Assembly: GCA_021816865.1 (NCBI GenBank)
Contig: JAKAWX010000007.1
Span: 1 to 64,000, forward strand
Length of the DNA: 64,000 nucleotides
Origin: Thermoplasmata archaeon
GTDB taxonomy: Archaea > Thermoplasmatota > Thermoplasmata > Lutacidiplasmatales > UBA184
Reading direction: 5' to 3'
Shown: in pieces, positions 10,287-18,863 of the stretch
How positions within the stretch are numbered: the first letter of the stretch is position 1
Layout: each line of letters begins with the position of its first letter
Program-made: the position numbers and the translations under genes
Notes under the pieces: model-generated
What the model saw: the letters and a program-made list of their open reading frames with translations, nothing else
What the model was told of the DNA's origin: nothing
Databases searched by the model: none

Positions 10287-10341
10287 AACCTAACTGAGCT
10301 ACGGGCCCGATCCCGTTCCGGACCGGTGGGACCCGGGCGCC

Positions 10342-10348
10342 GTATTTC
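10342..10348 (-). promoter_or_regulatory. TATA box of tRNA-Lys
   Basis: The minus strand reads GAAATAC about 37 bases before the first tRNA base. It lies just downstream of the UPF0147 stop codon. Because rpoH has no evident TATA box of its own, this promoter may also feed the RNA polymerase operon. Confidence 0.6.
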
Positions 10349-10367
10349 AACCTATGCCCGTCGGTAT

Positions 10368-10682
10368 TCACTGAAGGCTCTCCAGGCTCGAGATGATCGA
10401 CCAGATGGCGGTGCGCCCGTGCGTCGGAAGGTTCGGGTCGTTCGCGAGGTCGTCGAGGACGTAGACCGCGCTTGCGATGCGGACGTCCAGCGCGACCCGG
10501 GGCTTCGAGAGCTCGTCCTTCGCGCTCTGGGCGCCCCGGCGGACATTGCGCGGGACCGACGAGTCGTCCACGAGCTGGACGAGGGAGTCGACGATACGTC
10601 GGAACGCCGAGGCATCGACCTCGGGGGCCGCCGGCACGGCGACCTCGCTGCCGATGTCCGTGGCCGAGTGAGGGGCCGTCAT
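10368..10682 (-). CDS. UPF0147 family protein
   Basis: The C-terminal 80 residues of this 104-aa protein match the small, all-helical archaeal UPF0147 family: IVDSLVQLVDDSSVPRNVRR, AQSAKDELSKPRVALDVRIA and YVLDDLANDPNLPTHGRTAI. The family has no established function. The first 20 or so residues are low-complexity. The ATG at 10682 overlaps the stop of the preceding Lrp-type gene by four bases, so the two are translationally coupled. Confidence 0.85.
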   Translation of the reverse strand: MTAPHSATDIGSEVAVPAAPEVDASAFRRIVDSLVQLVDDSSVPRNVRRGAQSAKDELSKPRVALDVRIASAVYVLDDLANDPNLPTHGRTAIWSIISSLESLQ

Positions 10683-11020
10683 GCGTGGCGGGTCTCCCCC
10701 GCCTCCTTGTACGCCGTGACGACGAGCAGGGTCTTCGTCTCGCGGATCCCCCGGACTCCCGGAAGCCGGTGGAGAACGAACTCCTTGAGCTCCTCGTAGT
10801 GGGGGAATCGGACCTTGAGGAAGATGTCGGTGTCGCCGGTGACGAGGAAGACGTCCTCGACCTCCCCGAACTTCGAGACCTCGCCGGCGACCGTGTCGGC
10901 CTCCGCGGTCTCGACCTTGAGGGCAATGAGGGCGACGACGTTCTCGTCCCCCCATACCTTCGTGAAGGCGCTCTCGACCGCCCGACTGACCGGCGCCTTA
11001 GACTCCGACGGTTTCTCCAT
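10679..11020 (-). CDS. Lrp/AsnC ligand-binding (RAM) domain protein
   Basis: This 113-aa protein consists of a stand-alone RAM/AsnC effector domain: the segments NVVALIALKVETAEADTVAG, VEDVFLVTGDTDIFLKVR and VRGIRETKTLLVVTAYKE match its strand-helix pattern. There is no N-terminal helix-turn-helix, so it is not itself a DNA-binding Lrp. Such short proteins may bind amino acids and modulate a full-length partner. It is the first gene of a pair with the UPF0147 gene. No clear TATA box precedes it. Confidence 0.85.
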   Translation of the reverse strand: MEKPSESKAPVSRAVESAFTKVWGDENVVALIALKVETAEADTVAGEVSKFGEVEDVFLVTGDTDIFLKVRFPHYEELKEFVLHRLPGVRGIRETKTLLVVTAYKEAGETRHA

Positions 11021-11080
11021 CTCTCCTTCCTCCGAACGCGGTGCCCCAGTACCGAAAGCGGATGCCCGACCCCCCCGCCG

Positions 11081-11254
11081 TTACGCCACCGGGGCGGACT
11101 CGAACTCCTCTTGGAGGTCGTTGATGACCTGGTCGATCACAGACCCCGCGGAGGCCGCGCGGTACTCGCGCACGCCCCCGGCTTCGCTCGAAACGCGGGC
11201 GATCAGGTCGGTCGGTCCCCGAAGGAACTCGACGCTGCAGATGAACTCCTCCAT
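11081..11254 (-). CDS. Small acidic protein of unknown function (57 aa)
   Basis: I do not recognise this gene. The predicted protein opens with MEEFICSVEFLRGPTDLIAR, has an alternating strand-like first half and ends in an amphipathic helix (SVIDQVINDLQEEFES). It is supported by a clear TATA box upstream (CCTAAATAG on the minus strand, 11298-11306), an ATG and codon use like its neighbours. It lies alone between the Lrp-type gene and the divergent purS. It could be a small partner or adaptor protein. Confidence 0.6.
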   Translation of the reverse strand: MEEFICSVEFLRGPTDLIARVSSEAGGVREYRAASAGSVIDQVINDLQEEFESAPVA

Positions 11255-11297
11255 GATGGCCGGCCCCCCACCGCGCCGACCGGCCGAGAAAGGACCT

Positions 11298-11306
11298 CTA
11301 TTTAGG
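11298..11306 (-). promoter_or_regulatory. TATA box of the 57-aa protein gene
   Basis: The minus strand reads CCTAAATAG. It is centred 48 bases before the ATG at 11254, predicting a leader of about 20 bases that contains a G-rich run able to act as a ribosome site. Confidence 0.6.
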
Positions 11307-11458
11307 CTTTCGCACGTCGCCATCGCCCGACCCAGAATCGGAGCGGTCGGCCGCCTCCCCGGACCCCGTCGGCGACCTCCGCGACCGCGTGCCCGTCGGG
11401 GCCGGGAACGGCCGGACGAACGAGGCCGGGGCGCCGGCGTCGGTACGTGGGCGCGACC

Positions 11459-11466
11459 GTTATCTA
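11459..11466 (+). promoter_or_regulatory. TATA box of the purS-purL operon
   Basis: GTTATCTA is centred 36 bases before the purS GTG start. It is the only AT-rich element in the surrounding GC-rich gap and would drive purS, purL and probably the genes after them. Confidence 0.55.
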
Positions 11467-11498
11467 GTTCGCCCCGTAGCTCGACGAGGGGAGTAGGC

Positions 11499-11765
11499 GT
11501 GACCCGTCCGCCGGCTTCGGTTCGCGTCGAGGTACGGGTCGAGCTCAAGCCGGGGGTGCTGGACGCGGAAGCCGAGAGCATCGAGAAGGCTCTCGGCCTG
11601 CTCGGGATCGCGTCCGTCCCGCACGTGACGACCGCCCGCGTGTACGACCTCGAGTTCTCCGGGGTGACGCCCGACGAGGCGCGCCGGTGCGCCGACGAGG
11701 CCGTCGAGCGGCTGCTCGCGAACCCGGTGATCCATCGGGTCACGGTGTCGCCACGGTCCGGTTGA
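11499..11765 (+). CDS. purS: Phosphoribosylformylglycinamidine synthase subunit PurS
   Basis: The 88-aa product has the PurS signature: VRVEVRVELKPGVLDAEAES, then LGIASVPHVTTARVYDLEF. PurS bridges PurL and PurQ in the fourth step of purine synthesis, converting FGAR to FGAM. The GTG at 11499 is in frame and close behind a TATA-like element. purL begins five bases after the stop. PurQ, the glutaminase subunit, is not in the window. Confidence 0.9.
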   Translation: MTRPPASVRVEVRVELKPGVLDAEAESIEKALGLLGIASVPHVTTARVYDLEFSGVTPDEARRCADEAVERLLANPVIHRVTVSPRSG

Positions 11766-11770
11766 GCGCC

Positions 11771-14077
11771 ATGGCGGAGTGGGCCGAGCGCGTCCGCACC
11801 GTCCCCCTCCGGTCGGCCTCGACCTCCGACCTCGCGACGCTCTCGCGCGAGCGTGGCCTCGGATTCGATCGGACCGAGCTCGCCCGGCTGCGGGCGTACT
11901 TCCGGGCCGAGGGCCGCGACCCAACGGACCTCGAGCTCGCCGGGCTGGCGCAGAGCTGGAGCGAGCACTGCAGTTACAAGAGTTCCCGCGTCTTCCTCCG
12001 CCGTGCCTTCGGCCCGCTGCGCCGGGACCCCCGGGTCCTCGGGACCGGGGATGCGGGGGTCATGCGGTTCGAGCCGGGGTTCGCCTACGCCCTGAGGATC
12101 GAGTCGCACAACCACCCGTCGGCCGTCGAGCCGTACGGGGGGGCCGGTACCGGCATCGGTGGGATCCTGCGCGACGTCCTCGCGGTCGGCGCCAAGCCCA
12201 TCGCGCTCAGCGACCCGTTGTTCTTCGGCCCGCTCGGCCTCCCGGTCGGTGAGCTTCCCCACGGGGTCAAGAGCCCGCGCTATCTCGCCGAGGGCGTCAT
12301 CGCGGGCATTCGGGATTACGGCAACCGCGTCGGCGTTCCCACGGTGTCGGGGGGCCTCTACTTTGACCCGGCGTACACCGTGAACCCGCTCGTGAACGTC
12401 GGGTGCGTGGGGTTCCTCCCGCGGAACCGGCTGCTCCCGAACCGCGCCCGGGCCATCGGCGATCGGCTCCTCCTGGTGGGCGGGCTCACCGGACGGGACG
12501 GGATCGGAGGCGTCGCCTTCGCCTCGAAGGAGCTCACCGAACGCAGCGAGACGGAGAGCCGTGGCGCGGTGCAGCTCGGGAACCCGATCATGAAGGAGCC
12601 GCTGATCCACGCCTGCTTGGAGGCGTTCGACCGCAAGCTGGTCCAGGGTCTCAAGGACCTCGGCGGGGGAGGGGTCGCGTCCGCCTCCGGCGAGCTCGTC
12701 CACGCCGGCGGTTTCGGGTCGCACCTCGACCTGGCCCGGGTGCCGCTGCGCGAAGAGGGACTCGAACCGTGGGAGGTCTGGGTCTCCGAGTCCCAGGAGC
12801 GCATGGTCCTCGACGTACGGCCGGGCGACGTCTCGGCCGTGCTCGCGATCTTCCGCCGGTACGACGTGCCGGCCACCGACATCGGTGAGGTCACCGCGGG
12901 CCCGTTCGAGACGATCGACTGGGACGGTGCGCCGGCCGCGCACCTAAGGGTCGGTTTCCGCGTCGACCCTCCGCCGCTCCGCCGCCCCACGCGACGGCGC
13001 GCACTTCGGCACCGACCGACCCCAACCGTCTCGTCCGACGACCTCGAGGCCCTCGTCTCCGGGCTCGTGCTCGCCCCCGACTCGGTCTCCCGCGAAGGGG
13101 TGATCCGGGTCTACGACCACGAGGTCCAGGGGCGCACGGTCGTCAAATCGCTGCAGGGCCTTGTGACGAGCCCGTCCCACGGCGATGCGTCCGTCCTGCG
13201 GCCGCGGCGTGCGAGCCCGCGCGGCCTCGCCGTGACGACGGCGGCGCAACCGTGGGCGTGCCGCGAGGACCCGCACGACGGGGCCATGTGGGTCGTGGAG
13301 GAGGCGGCCCGTAACCTGTACGCGACGGGCGCCCGCCCCGACGCGTTCACGAACTGCCTCAACTTCGGCAACCCGGAGGACCCCCGGGTCCTCGCCGATT
13401 TCGCGGACGTGACGCGAGGGCTGGGGCGCGCGGCGCGAGCGCTCGGGTTCGCCGTCCCCTCCGGGAACGTGAGCTTCTACAACGGCGGCCTCGGCGCCGG
13501 GATCCCTCCGACCCCGGTCCTCCTCGCGACGGGCATCGTCGACGACATCGCGAGGTCCGTCACGACCGATTTCAAGACGGCCGGGAACTCGGTCTACCTT
13601 GTCGGCCGTTCACGGCCCGAACTCGGCGGCTCGCTCTGGGCACGGAGGAACCACCGTACCGGCCTGCGCCTTCCCCGGCCCGACCCGCCGGCCCTACGCG
13701 CCACGGGCGACCGCCTGCTCGGCGCCGTAAGGAAGGGCCTCGTTCGGTCGGCCCACGACGTCTCCGACGGGGGACTCGCGGTCGCCCTCTGCGAAATGGC
13801 GTTCGGGGGAGGCCTCGGGTTCGCGATCGACCTCGCCCCGGTCGGCCTCAACGCCCCGGGCCCCGCGCTCGCGGCGGAGGGAGGTTCGCGGTTCGTCGTC
13901 GAGGTCCCCCGAGCGAGCGAGCGACGTTTCGAGCGCGCCCTGGCCCCCCACCCCCTGGCGCGCCTTGGTTCGGTCGCGGAAGGACCGGGCGAACTCCGCT
14001 GGGACGGTCGACCCGTCGCGACGATTCCCCTCGGGCCCCTCTACGAGCGATGGCGGACCGGTCTCGGGCTCCCGTGA
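11771..14077 (+). CDS. purL: Phosphoribosylformylglycinamidine synthase subunit PurL
   Basis: This 768-aa protein is the ATP-dependent synthetase subunit of the small-PurL type, which lacks the glutaminase domain. The N-terminal WSEHCSYKSSR motif, ESHNHPSAVEPYGGAGTGIG, the MVLDVRP region and the C-terminal AHDVSDGGLAVAL motif are all present. It works with PurS and PurQ in cytoplasmic purine synthesis. The ATG at 11771 begins the conserved region five bases after purS. dph6 follows after 16 bases. Confidence 0.96.
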   Translation: MAEWAERVRTVPLRSASTSDLATLSRERGLGFDRTELARLRAYFRAEGRDPTDLELAGLAQSWSEHCSYKSSRVFLRRAFGPLRRDPRVLGTGDAGVMRFEPGFAYALRIESHNHPSAVEPYGGAGTGIGGILRDVLAVGAKPIALSDPLFFGPLGLPVGELPHGVKSPRYLAEGVIAGIRDYGNRVGVPTVSGGLYFDPAYTVNPLVNVGCVGFLPRNRLLPNRARAIGDRLLLVGGLTGRDGIGGVAFASKELTERSETESRGAVQLGNPIMKEPLIHACLEAFDRKLVQGLKDLGGGGVASASGELVHAGGFGSHLDLARVPLREEGLEPWEVWVSESQERMVLDVRPGDVSAVLAIFRRYDVPATDIGEVTAGPFETIDWDGAPAAHLRVGFRVDPPPLRRPTRRRALRHRPTPTVSSDDLEALVSGLVLAPDSVSREGVIRVYDHEVQGRTVVKSLQGLVTSPSHGDASVLRPRRASPRGLAVTTAAQPWACREDPHDGAMWVVEEAARNLYATGARPDAFTNCLNFGNPEDPRVLADFADVTRGLGRAARALGFAVPSGNVSFYNGGLGAGIPPTPVLLATGIVDDIARSVTTDFKTAGNSVYLVGRSRPELGGSLWARRNHRTGLRLPRPDPPALRATGDRLLGAVRKGLVRSAHDVSDGGLAVALCEMAFGGGLGFAIDLAPVGLNAPGPALAAEGGSRFVVEVPRASERRFERALAPHPLARLGSVAEGPGELRWDGRPVATIPLGPLYERWRTGLGLP

Positions 14078-14093
14078 GCGTCGGCGGTGGTCG

Positions 14094-14792
14094 ATGACCG
14101 TCACGGCGCTCGTCTCGGGCGGCAAGGACTCGGTCTACTCCGCCTACCTCGCCGACACGCAGGGCTGGCCCGTCGACGAGCTCGTGACCGTTCGGCCCTC
14201 CGACCCCGACTCGATGATGTTCCACACCCCGAACCTCGACCTGGTCGCGCTGCAGGCCGAGGCGTGGGGAAAGCGCCACCGCGCGGTGCCGGTCGAGGGC
14301 CGGGGCGAGGCCGCCGAGCTCGCCGCCCTGTCGGTCGCGCTCTCGGGTAGCTCGGGCCCCGTCGTGGTGGGAGCGATCGCCTCGTCGTACCAGTGGGCCC
14401 GGGTGCTCCGCATCTCCGACCGGCTCGGTCGGCGGGTCTACGCCCCCCTGTGGCGGGTGGCGCCGGGCCTCGTCGTCCGCGAGGAGGTCGCGGCCGGGAT
14501 GGACATCCGGCTCGTCCATCTCTCCGCGGAACCCCTGACTCCGGACCTCCTCGGCCGCCGGCTCGACACCGGGCTCGTCGACGAGCTCGAGCGCCGCGGC
14601 CGATCGGCACGGTCGTTCAACGTCGCCGGAGAGGGAGGCGAATACGAGACCCTGGTCGTCGACGCGCCGTTCTTCGCGCGCCGGATCGAGCTCGAATCGA
14701 TCCACGTCATCGCGGCCCCGGCGACCGCGCGGCTCGTGGTCGACCGGGCATACCTCAAGTCCAAGCCGGTGGTGCGGGGCGAGGTCCGATGA
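14094..14792 (+). CDS. dph6: Diphthine--ammonia ligase (Dph6/COG2102 family)
   Basis: The 232-aa protein starts with an adenine-nucleotide-alpha-hydrolase PP-loop, ALVSGGKDSVYSAYLA, and carries the family-specific FNVAGEGGEYETLVVD motif near residue 180. Dph6 amidates diphthine in elongation factor 2, completing diphthamide, using ATP and ammonia. The short, single-domain form is the archaeal one. The stop overlaps the start of the next gene by four bases. Confidence 0.9.
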   Translation: MTVTALVSGGKDSVYSAYLADTQGWPVDELVTVRPSDPDSMMFHTPNLDLVALQAEAWGKRHRAVPVEGRGEAAELAALSVALSGSSGPVVVGAIASSYQWARVLRISDRLGRRVYAPLWRVAPGLVVREEVAAGMDIRLVHLSAEPLTPDLLGRRLDTGLVDELERRGRSARSFNVAGEGGEYETLVVDAPFFARRIELESIHVIAAPATARLVVDRAYLKSKPVVRGEVR

Positions 14793-15562
14793 CCGTCTCC
14801 GCGCGCGTCCGTCCTCCGCCGCGTCTATCGCGGGGAGCCCTCGAGGCGACCCGCCGCGCCCGGCTGGCCCTCGGCGACAGTCGCGCCCGGCCGAACGTGC
14901 GATGGCTGGAACGGCTGACCGGGGCCTCGACCGCCCGGCTGAGCGAGGTGCTGGAGGAGCTCGGCGACCTCGTCCCGGTCGAGGCGGAGATCCGGCGCCT
15001 CCATCGCGAGGGGGGCCGCTCCCATTATGCCCAGTTCCGCGCCCCGTTCGAGCTCTACGCGATCGTCCGCCTACTTCGCCCGGACCACGTGGTCGAGACC
15101 GGTGTGAGCAGCGGGGTCTCCTCCGCGCATCTCCTCCTCGCGCTCGCGCGCAACCGTGCGGGCCACCTGCACTCCATCGACCTCCCGACCCCCCAGCGGG
15201 GTGCGACGTTCGGCCCTTCCGACTCACCGGTCGCGGTGCCCCCGGGCCGATCGAGCGGTTGGGCGATTCCGGCGTCCGTTCGGTCCGGCTGGGACCTGAG
15301 GCTCGGGGCAAGCGAGACCCTCCTCCCCCGCGTGGTGCGCGAGGTGGGCTCGATCGGGCTCTTCCTCCACGACAGCCGGCACACGCCCGCCCACCTCGCG
15401 TTCGAGCTCGAGACCGTCCGACCCAAGCTCGTCCCGGGCGCGGTCGTCCTCGCCGACAACACGGCCTGGACCGGTCGGTCGTTCCCTCGGTTCGCCCGGT
15501 CGCTCGGGGTCCCCGTCGCCCGGCGCGGCCGCACCGACCTCGTGGGTCTCCGCGTCGCCTAG
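14789..15562 (+). CDS. Class I SAM-dependent methyltransferase
   Basis: The 257-aa protein has a Rossmann SAM-binding motif (HVVETGVSSGVSSAHLLLAL), an acidic strand end (HLHSIDLP) and a later LFLHDSRHTPAHLAFELE segment, giving the Methyltransf_24-like pattern used by small-molecule and glycan methyltransferases. The N-terminal 70 residues are helical and Arg-rich. The ATG overlaps the dph6 stop by four bases, so it is in the same operon, but a shared function is not evident and the substrate is unknown. Confidence 0.8.
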   Translation: MTVSARVRPPPRLSRGALEATRRARLALGDSRARPNVRWLERLTGASTARLSEVLEELGDLVPVEAEIRRLHREGGRSHYAQFRAPFELYAIVRLLRPDHVVETGVSSGVSSAHLLLALARNRAGHLHSIDLPTPQRGATFGPSDSPVAVPPGRSSGWAIPASVRSGWDLRLGASETLLPRVVREVGSIGLFLHDSRHTPAHLAFELETVRPKLVPGAVVLADNTAWTGRSFPRFARSLGVPVARRGRTDLVGLRVA

Positions 15563-15622
15563 GACCCCGCGGTGGCGGTCCCGAGGGCGCTCTCCCCGCC
15601 CGTCGTCGTCGGCTCCTCCACC

Positions 15623-15630
15623 GTTATACT
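15623..15630 (+). promoter_or_regulatory. TATA box of methylmalonyl-CoA mutase
   Basis: GTTATACT is centred 28 bases before the ATG at 15655. With initiation about 25 bases downstream, the mRNA would begin at or next to the start codon and be leaderless. Confidence 0.7.
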
Positions 15631-15654
15631 GCCGTTCGCCTGTCCTCGATCGCG

Positions 15655-17373
<1,719 letters not shown>

Positions 17374-17931
17374 GGCCCCTAGGGGACGGCGTCTTGCGGC
17401 CCCTTTTCCGGGGTGGACCACGCGCCGCTCGCACGCCCCGTGCGTCACGACGGGTCTCCCGACGTCTACGCCGCGCTCGCGACCGACGTGGGGGAGGGGG
17501 GCGCGCGACGGTCCCTCGCAGCGCCCCGGGGGCCCGGGGCCGTGTCGTCCGTCGTGGGACCGCGCTCCCGGGGAACGAACTTCCCGGGTCCACGAAGGTG
17601 CGGGAGCGGCCCGTCACCGACCCGGCCGGGTGGCTCGACGACGGCGATTCCCCGGTGGTCCCCCAGATCGATCGTTCGCGGCGTATCCGTTCCAACGGAC
17701 GAGGGGGAGCCCCTGCCAAACGGCGGACCCTGAGGGACCCGTCGTTCCCCGACGGTCGTTGGGCCGCGTCGGTCGCGGCGCCCGGCCCGTCCTCTTCTCG
17801 CTCGAAGGGGAGCGGACTCCGGTGGGACGGCACGAAGCGAGTCGTGACGCGTCCTGCCTAAGGCCGCTTCTCGCTTCCGTGCACCGGCCGGAGCGCCGAG
17901 CGACCTCGCGCCAGGGTCGGTCCGAGTCGTG
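17374..17931. other. Gap of 558 bases with no convincing gene
   Basis: The region lies between the converging ends of the mutase gene and the acetoacetate-decarboxylase homologue. It begins with the palindrome CCCCTAGGGG and a CCCCTTTTCC tract just after the mutase stop, a plausible terminator. The rest is GC-rich with many short open frames whose codon use does not look coding. I looked for SRP RNA and RNase P RNA signatures on both strands and saw none. No tRNA T-arm or tandem repeat is present. Confidence 0.5.
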
Positions 17932-18675
17932 TCAGACCCGGTTGTCGGAGGCCGCGTCGGACAGGATCGTCCCCCCCGGTAAGGTCCAACTCGACTCGAG
18001 GTACCATGCGTTCACGATTCGCGTGGGCGCGAGACGATGGATGTCGGCATGGGCCGACCCGAAGAACTCGACGTGACCGCGGCCCTCCCAGATCTCGTGG
18101 AGAGCATACCCCTCGAGGGTCGTGAAGACGACCTGCCGCAGGCCCGGCACGCCGGGGTCGGGACTCGGGATCGTCCGTAGGCAAAGGCGGTTCGGCGTCG
18201 TGGGCAGGTCCGTGGCGTTCCCCCGACGGCCGTAGGTAAAGGCGACCCGCACGAGCGGACCGGTGCGCCGACGGATCGTCCCGACCACCTCGTTCCCGTC
18301 CTCGACGAGCACCTCCGGTTCGCACAGCATCTTCGCCATGCCGTAGAGCTCGCGGCCGACCAGCAGGGCCTCGTCGCTGGAGGTCCAGAGGAACGGGGCG
18401 TAGGTCGAGGTGCGGTCCCGGAACTTCACTCCGAGGAGCAGCGCGCCTTCGTGATACCGTCCCGGTCCGGGGACCTGCCTCATGTCGCCAACGAACGCGC
18501 AGGCGAACGGGCGTTCGGGTGCCTCGAACGGTGGAGGGATGAGGCGGGCAATCTGCGTCGGGTCGGCCTCGAACTGGACCAGAACCTGTCGGCAATGCGT
18601 CATGTCGAACGGCGGGGGTCCGTAGGCGGGAGATGTCCACGGAAGCGTGTAGCCTTCCGGCGCGCCGGGAGCCAT
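17932..18675 (-). CDS. Acetoacetate decarboxylase family protein
   Basis: The 247-aa length matches bacterial acetoacetate decarboxylase. The Schiff-base lysine context is present as GRELYGMAKMLCEPEV, with the lysine at residue 115, the same number as in the Clostridium enzyme. A Glu at 76 (YHEGALL) and an Arg at 29 also fall at positions reported for that active site. True decarboxylases release CO2 from acetoacetate; other family members act on larger 2-oxo compounds, so the substrate is uncertain. The ATG at 18675 lies about 25 bases after a TATA box. The gene is divergent from folC. Confidence 0.82.
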   Translation of the reverse strand: MAPGAPEGYTLPWTSPAYGPPPFDMTHCRQVLVQFEADPTQIARLIPPPFEAPERPFACAFVGDMRQVPGPGRYHEGALLLGVKFRDRTSTYAPFLWTSSDEALLVGRELYGMAKMLCEPEVLVEDGNEVVGTIRRRTGPLVRVAFTYGRRGNATDLPTTPNRLCLRTIPSPDPGVPGLRQVVFTTLEGYALHEIWEGRGHVEFFGSAHADIHRLAPTRIVNAWYLESSWTLPGGTILSDAASDNRV

Positions 18676-18695
18676 GCGGGCGAATGCGCAAGGCG

Positions 18696-18703
18696 CTATT
18701 TGA
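18696..18703 (-). promoter_or_regulatory. TATA box of the acetoacetate-decarboxylase-like gene
   Basis: The minus strand reads TCAAATAG, centred about 25 bases before the ATG at 18675, predicting a leaderless transcript. Confidence 0.6.
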
Positions 18704-18824
18704 CGTGACGAGACGGCATGACGGCGGCCGACGCCGTGGGTCCGAGGGGGGACCGTTGGGATGCCGTGGCGGTCCGTTCGGAGTCGGGCCGCGCGCGCGT
18801 CCGACGCGACGGGGCCCCGGTGAG

Positions 18825-18833
18825 CCTAATAAG
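18825..18833 (+). promoter_or_regulatory. TATA box of folC
   Basis: CCTAATAAG is centred about 34 bases before the folC GTG at 18864. This position decides between that start and longer in-frame alternatives upstream. Confidence 0.6.
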
Positions 18834-18863
18834 CGGCTGCTCGGCTCCGGACCTCCCCATCCC

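Larger units (their letters stand above)
10166..10308 (-). tRNA. tRNA-Lys(UUU) interrupted by two non-canonical introns
   Basis: The precursor is 143 bases. The acceptor stem is GGGCCCG at 10302-10308 paired with CGGGCCC at 10167-10173, with discriminator G at 10166 and no encoded CCA. The D-stem is GCTC/GAGC. The anticodon arm is CTGG-CTTTTAA-CCAG plus one more pair, giving anticodon UUU. The T-stem is GGGGG/CCCCC. The tRNA only folds after removing 10258-10286 from the D-loop and 10180-10217 from the T-loop. The mature RNA is then 76 bases with an 11-base D-loop and T-loop TTCGAAT. Both introns fit full bulge-helix-bulge motifs. There is no intron at the canonical 37/38 site. Confidence 0.9.

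Noticed and set aside
10144-10288. A longer RpoH starting inside the tRNA-Lys gene
   Set aside because: The extra residues are translated tRNA and intron sequence. The ATG at 10144 begins just after the tRNA.
17413-17733. Possible 106-aa protein in the 558-base gap
   Set aside because: It lacks a TATA box or ribosome site, is Pro/Arg/Gly/Ser-rich, and overlaps equally long frames in other phases. Nothing distinguishes it from chance.
17374-17931. SRP RNA or RNase P RNA
   Set aside because: The conserved SRP helix 8 and RNase P P4 motifs were not seen on either strand here or in the 27239-27682 gap.
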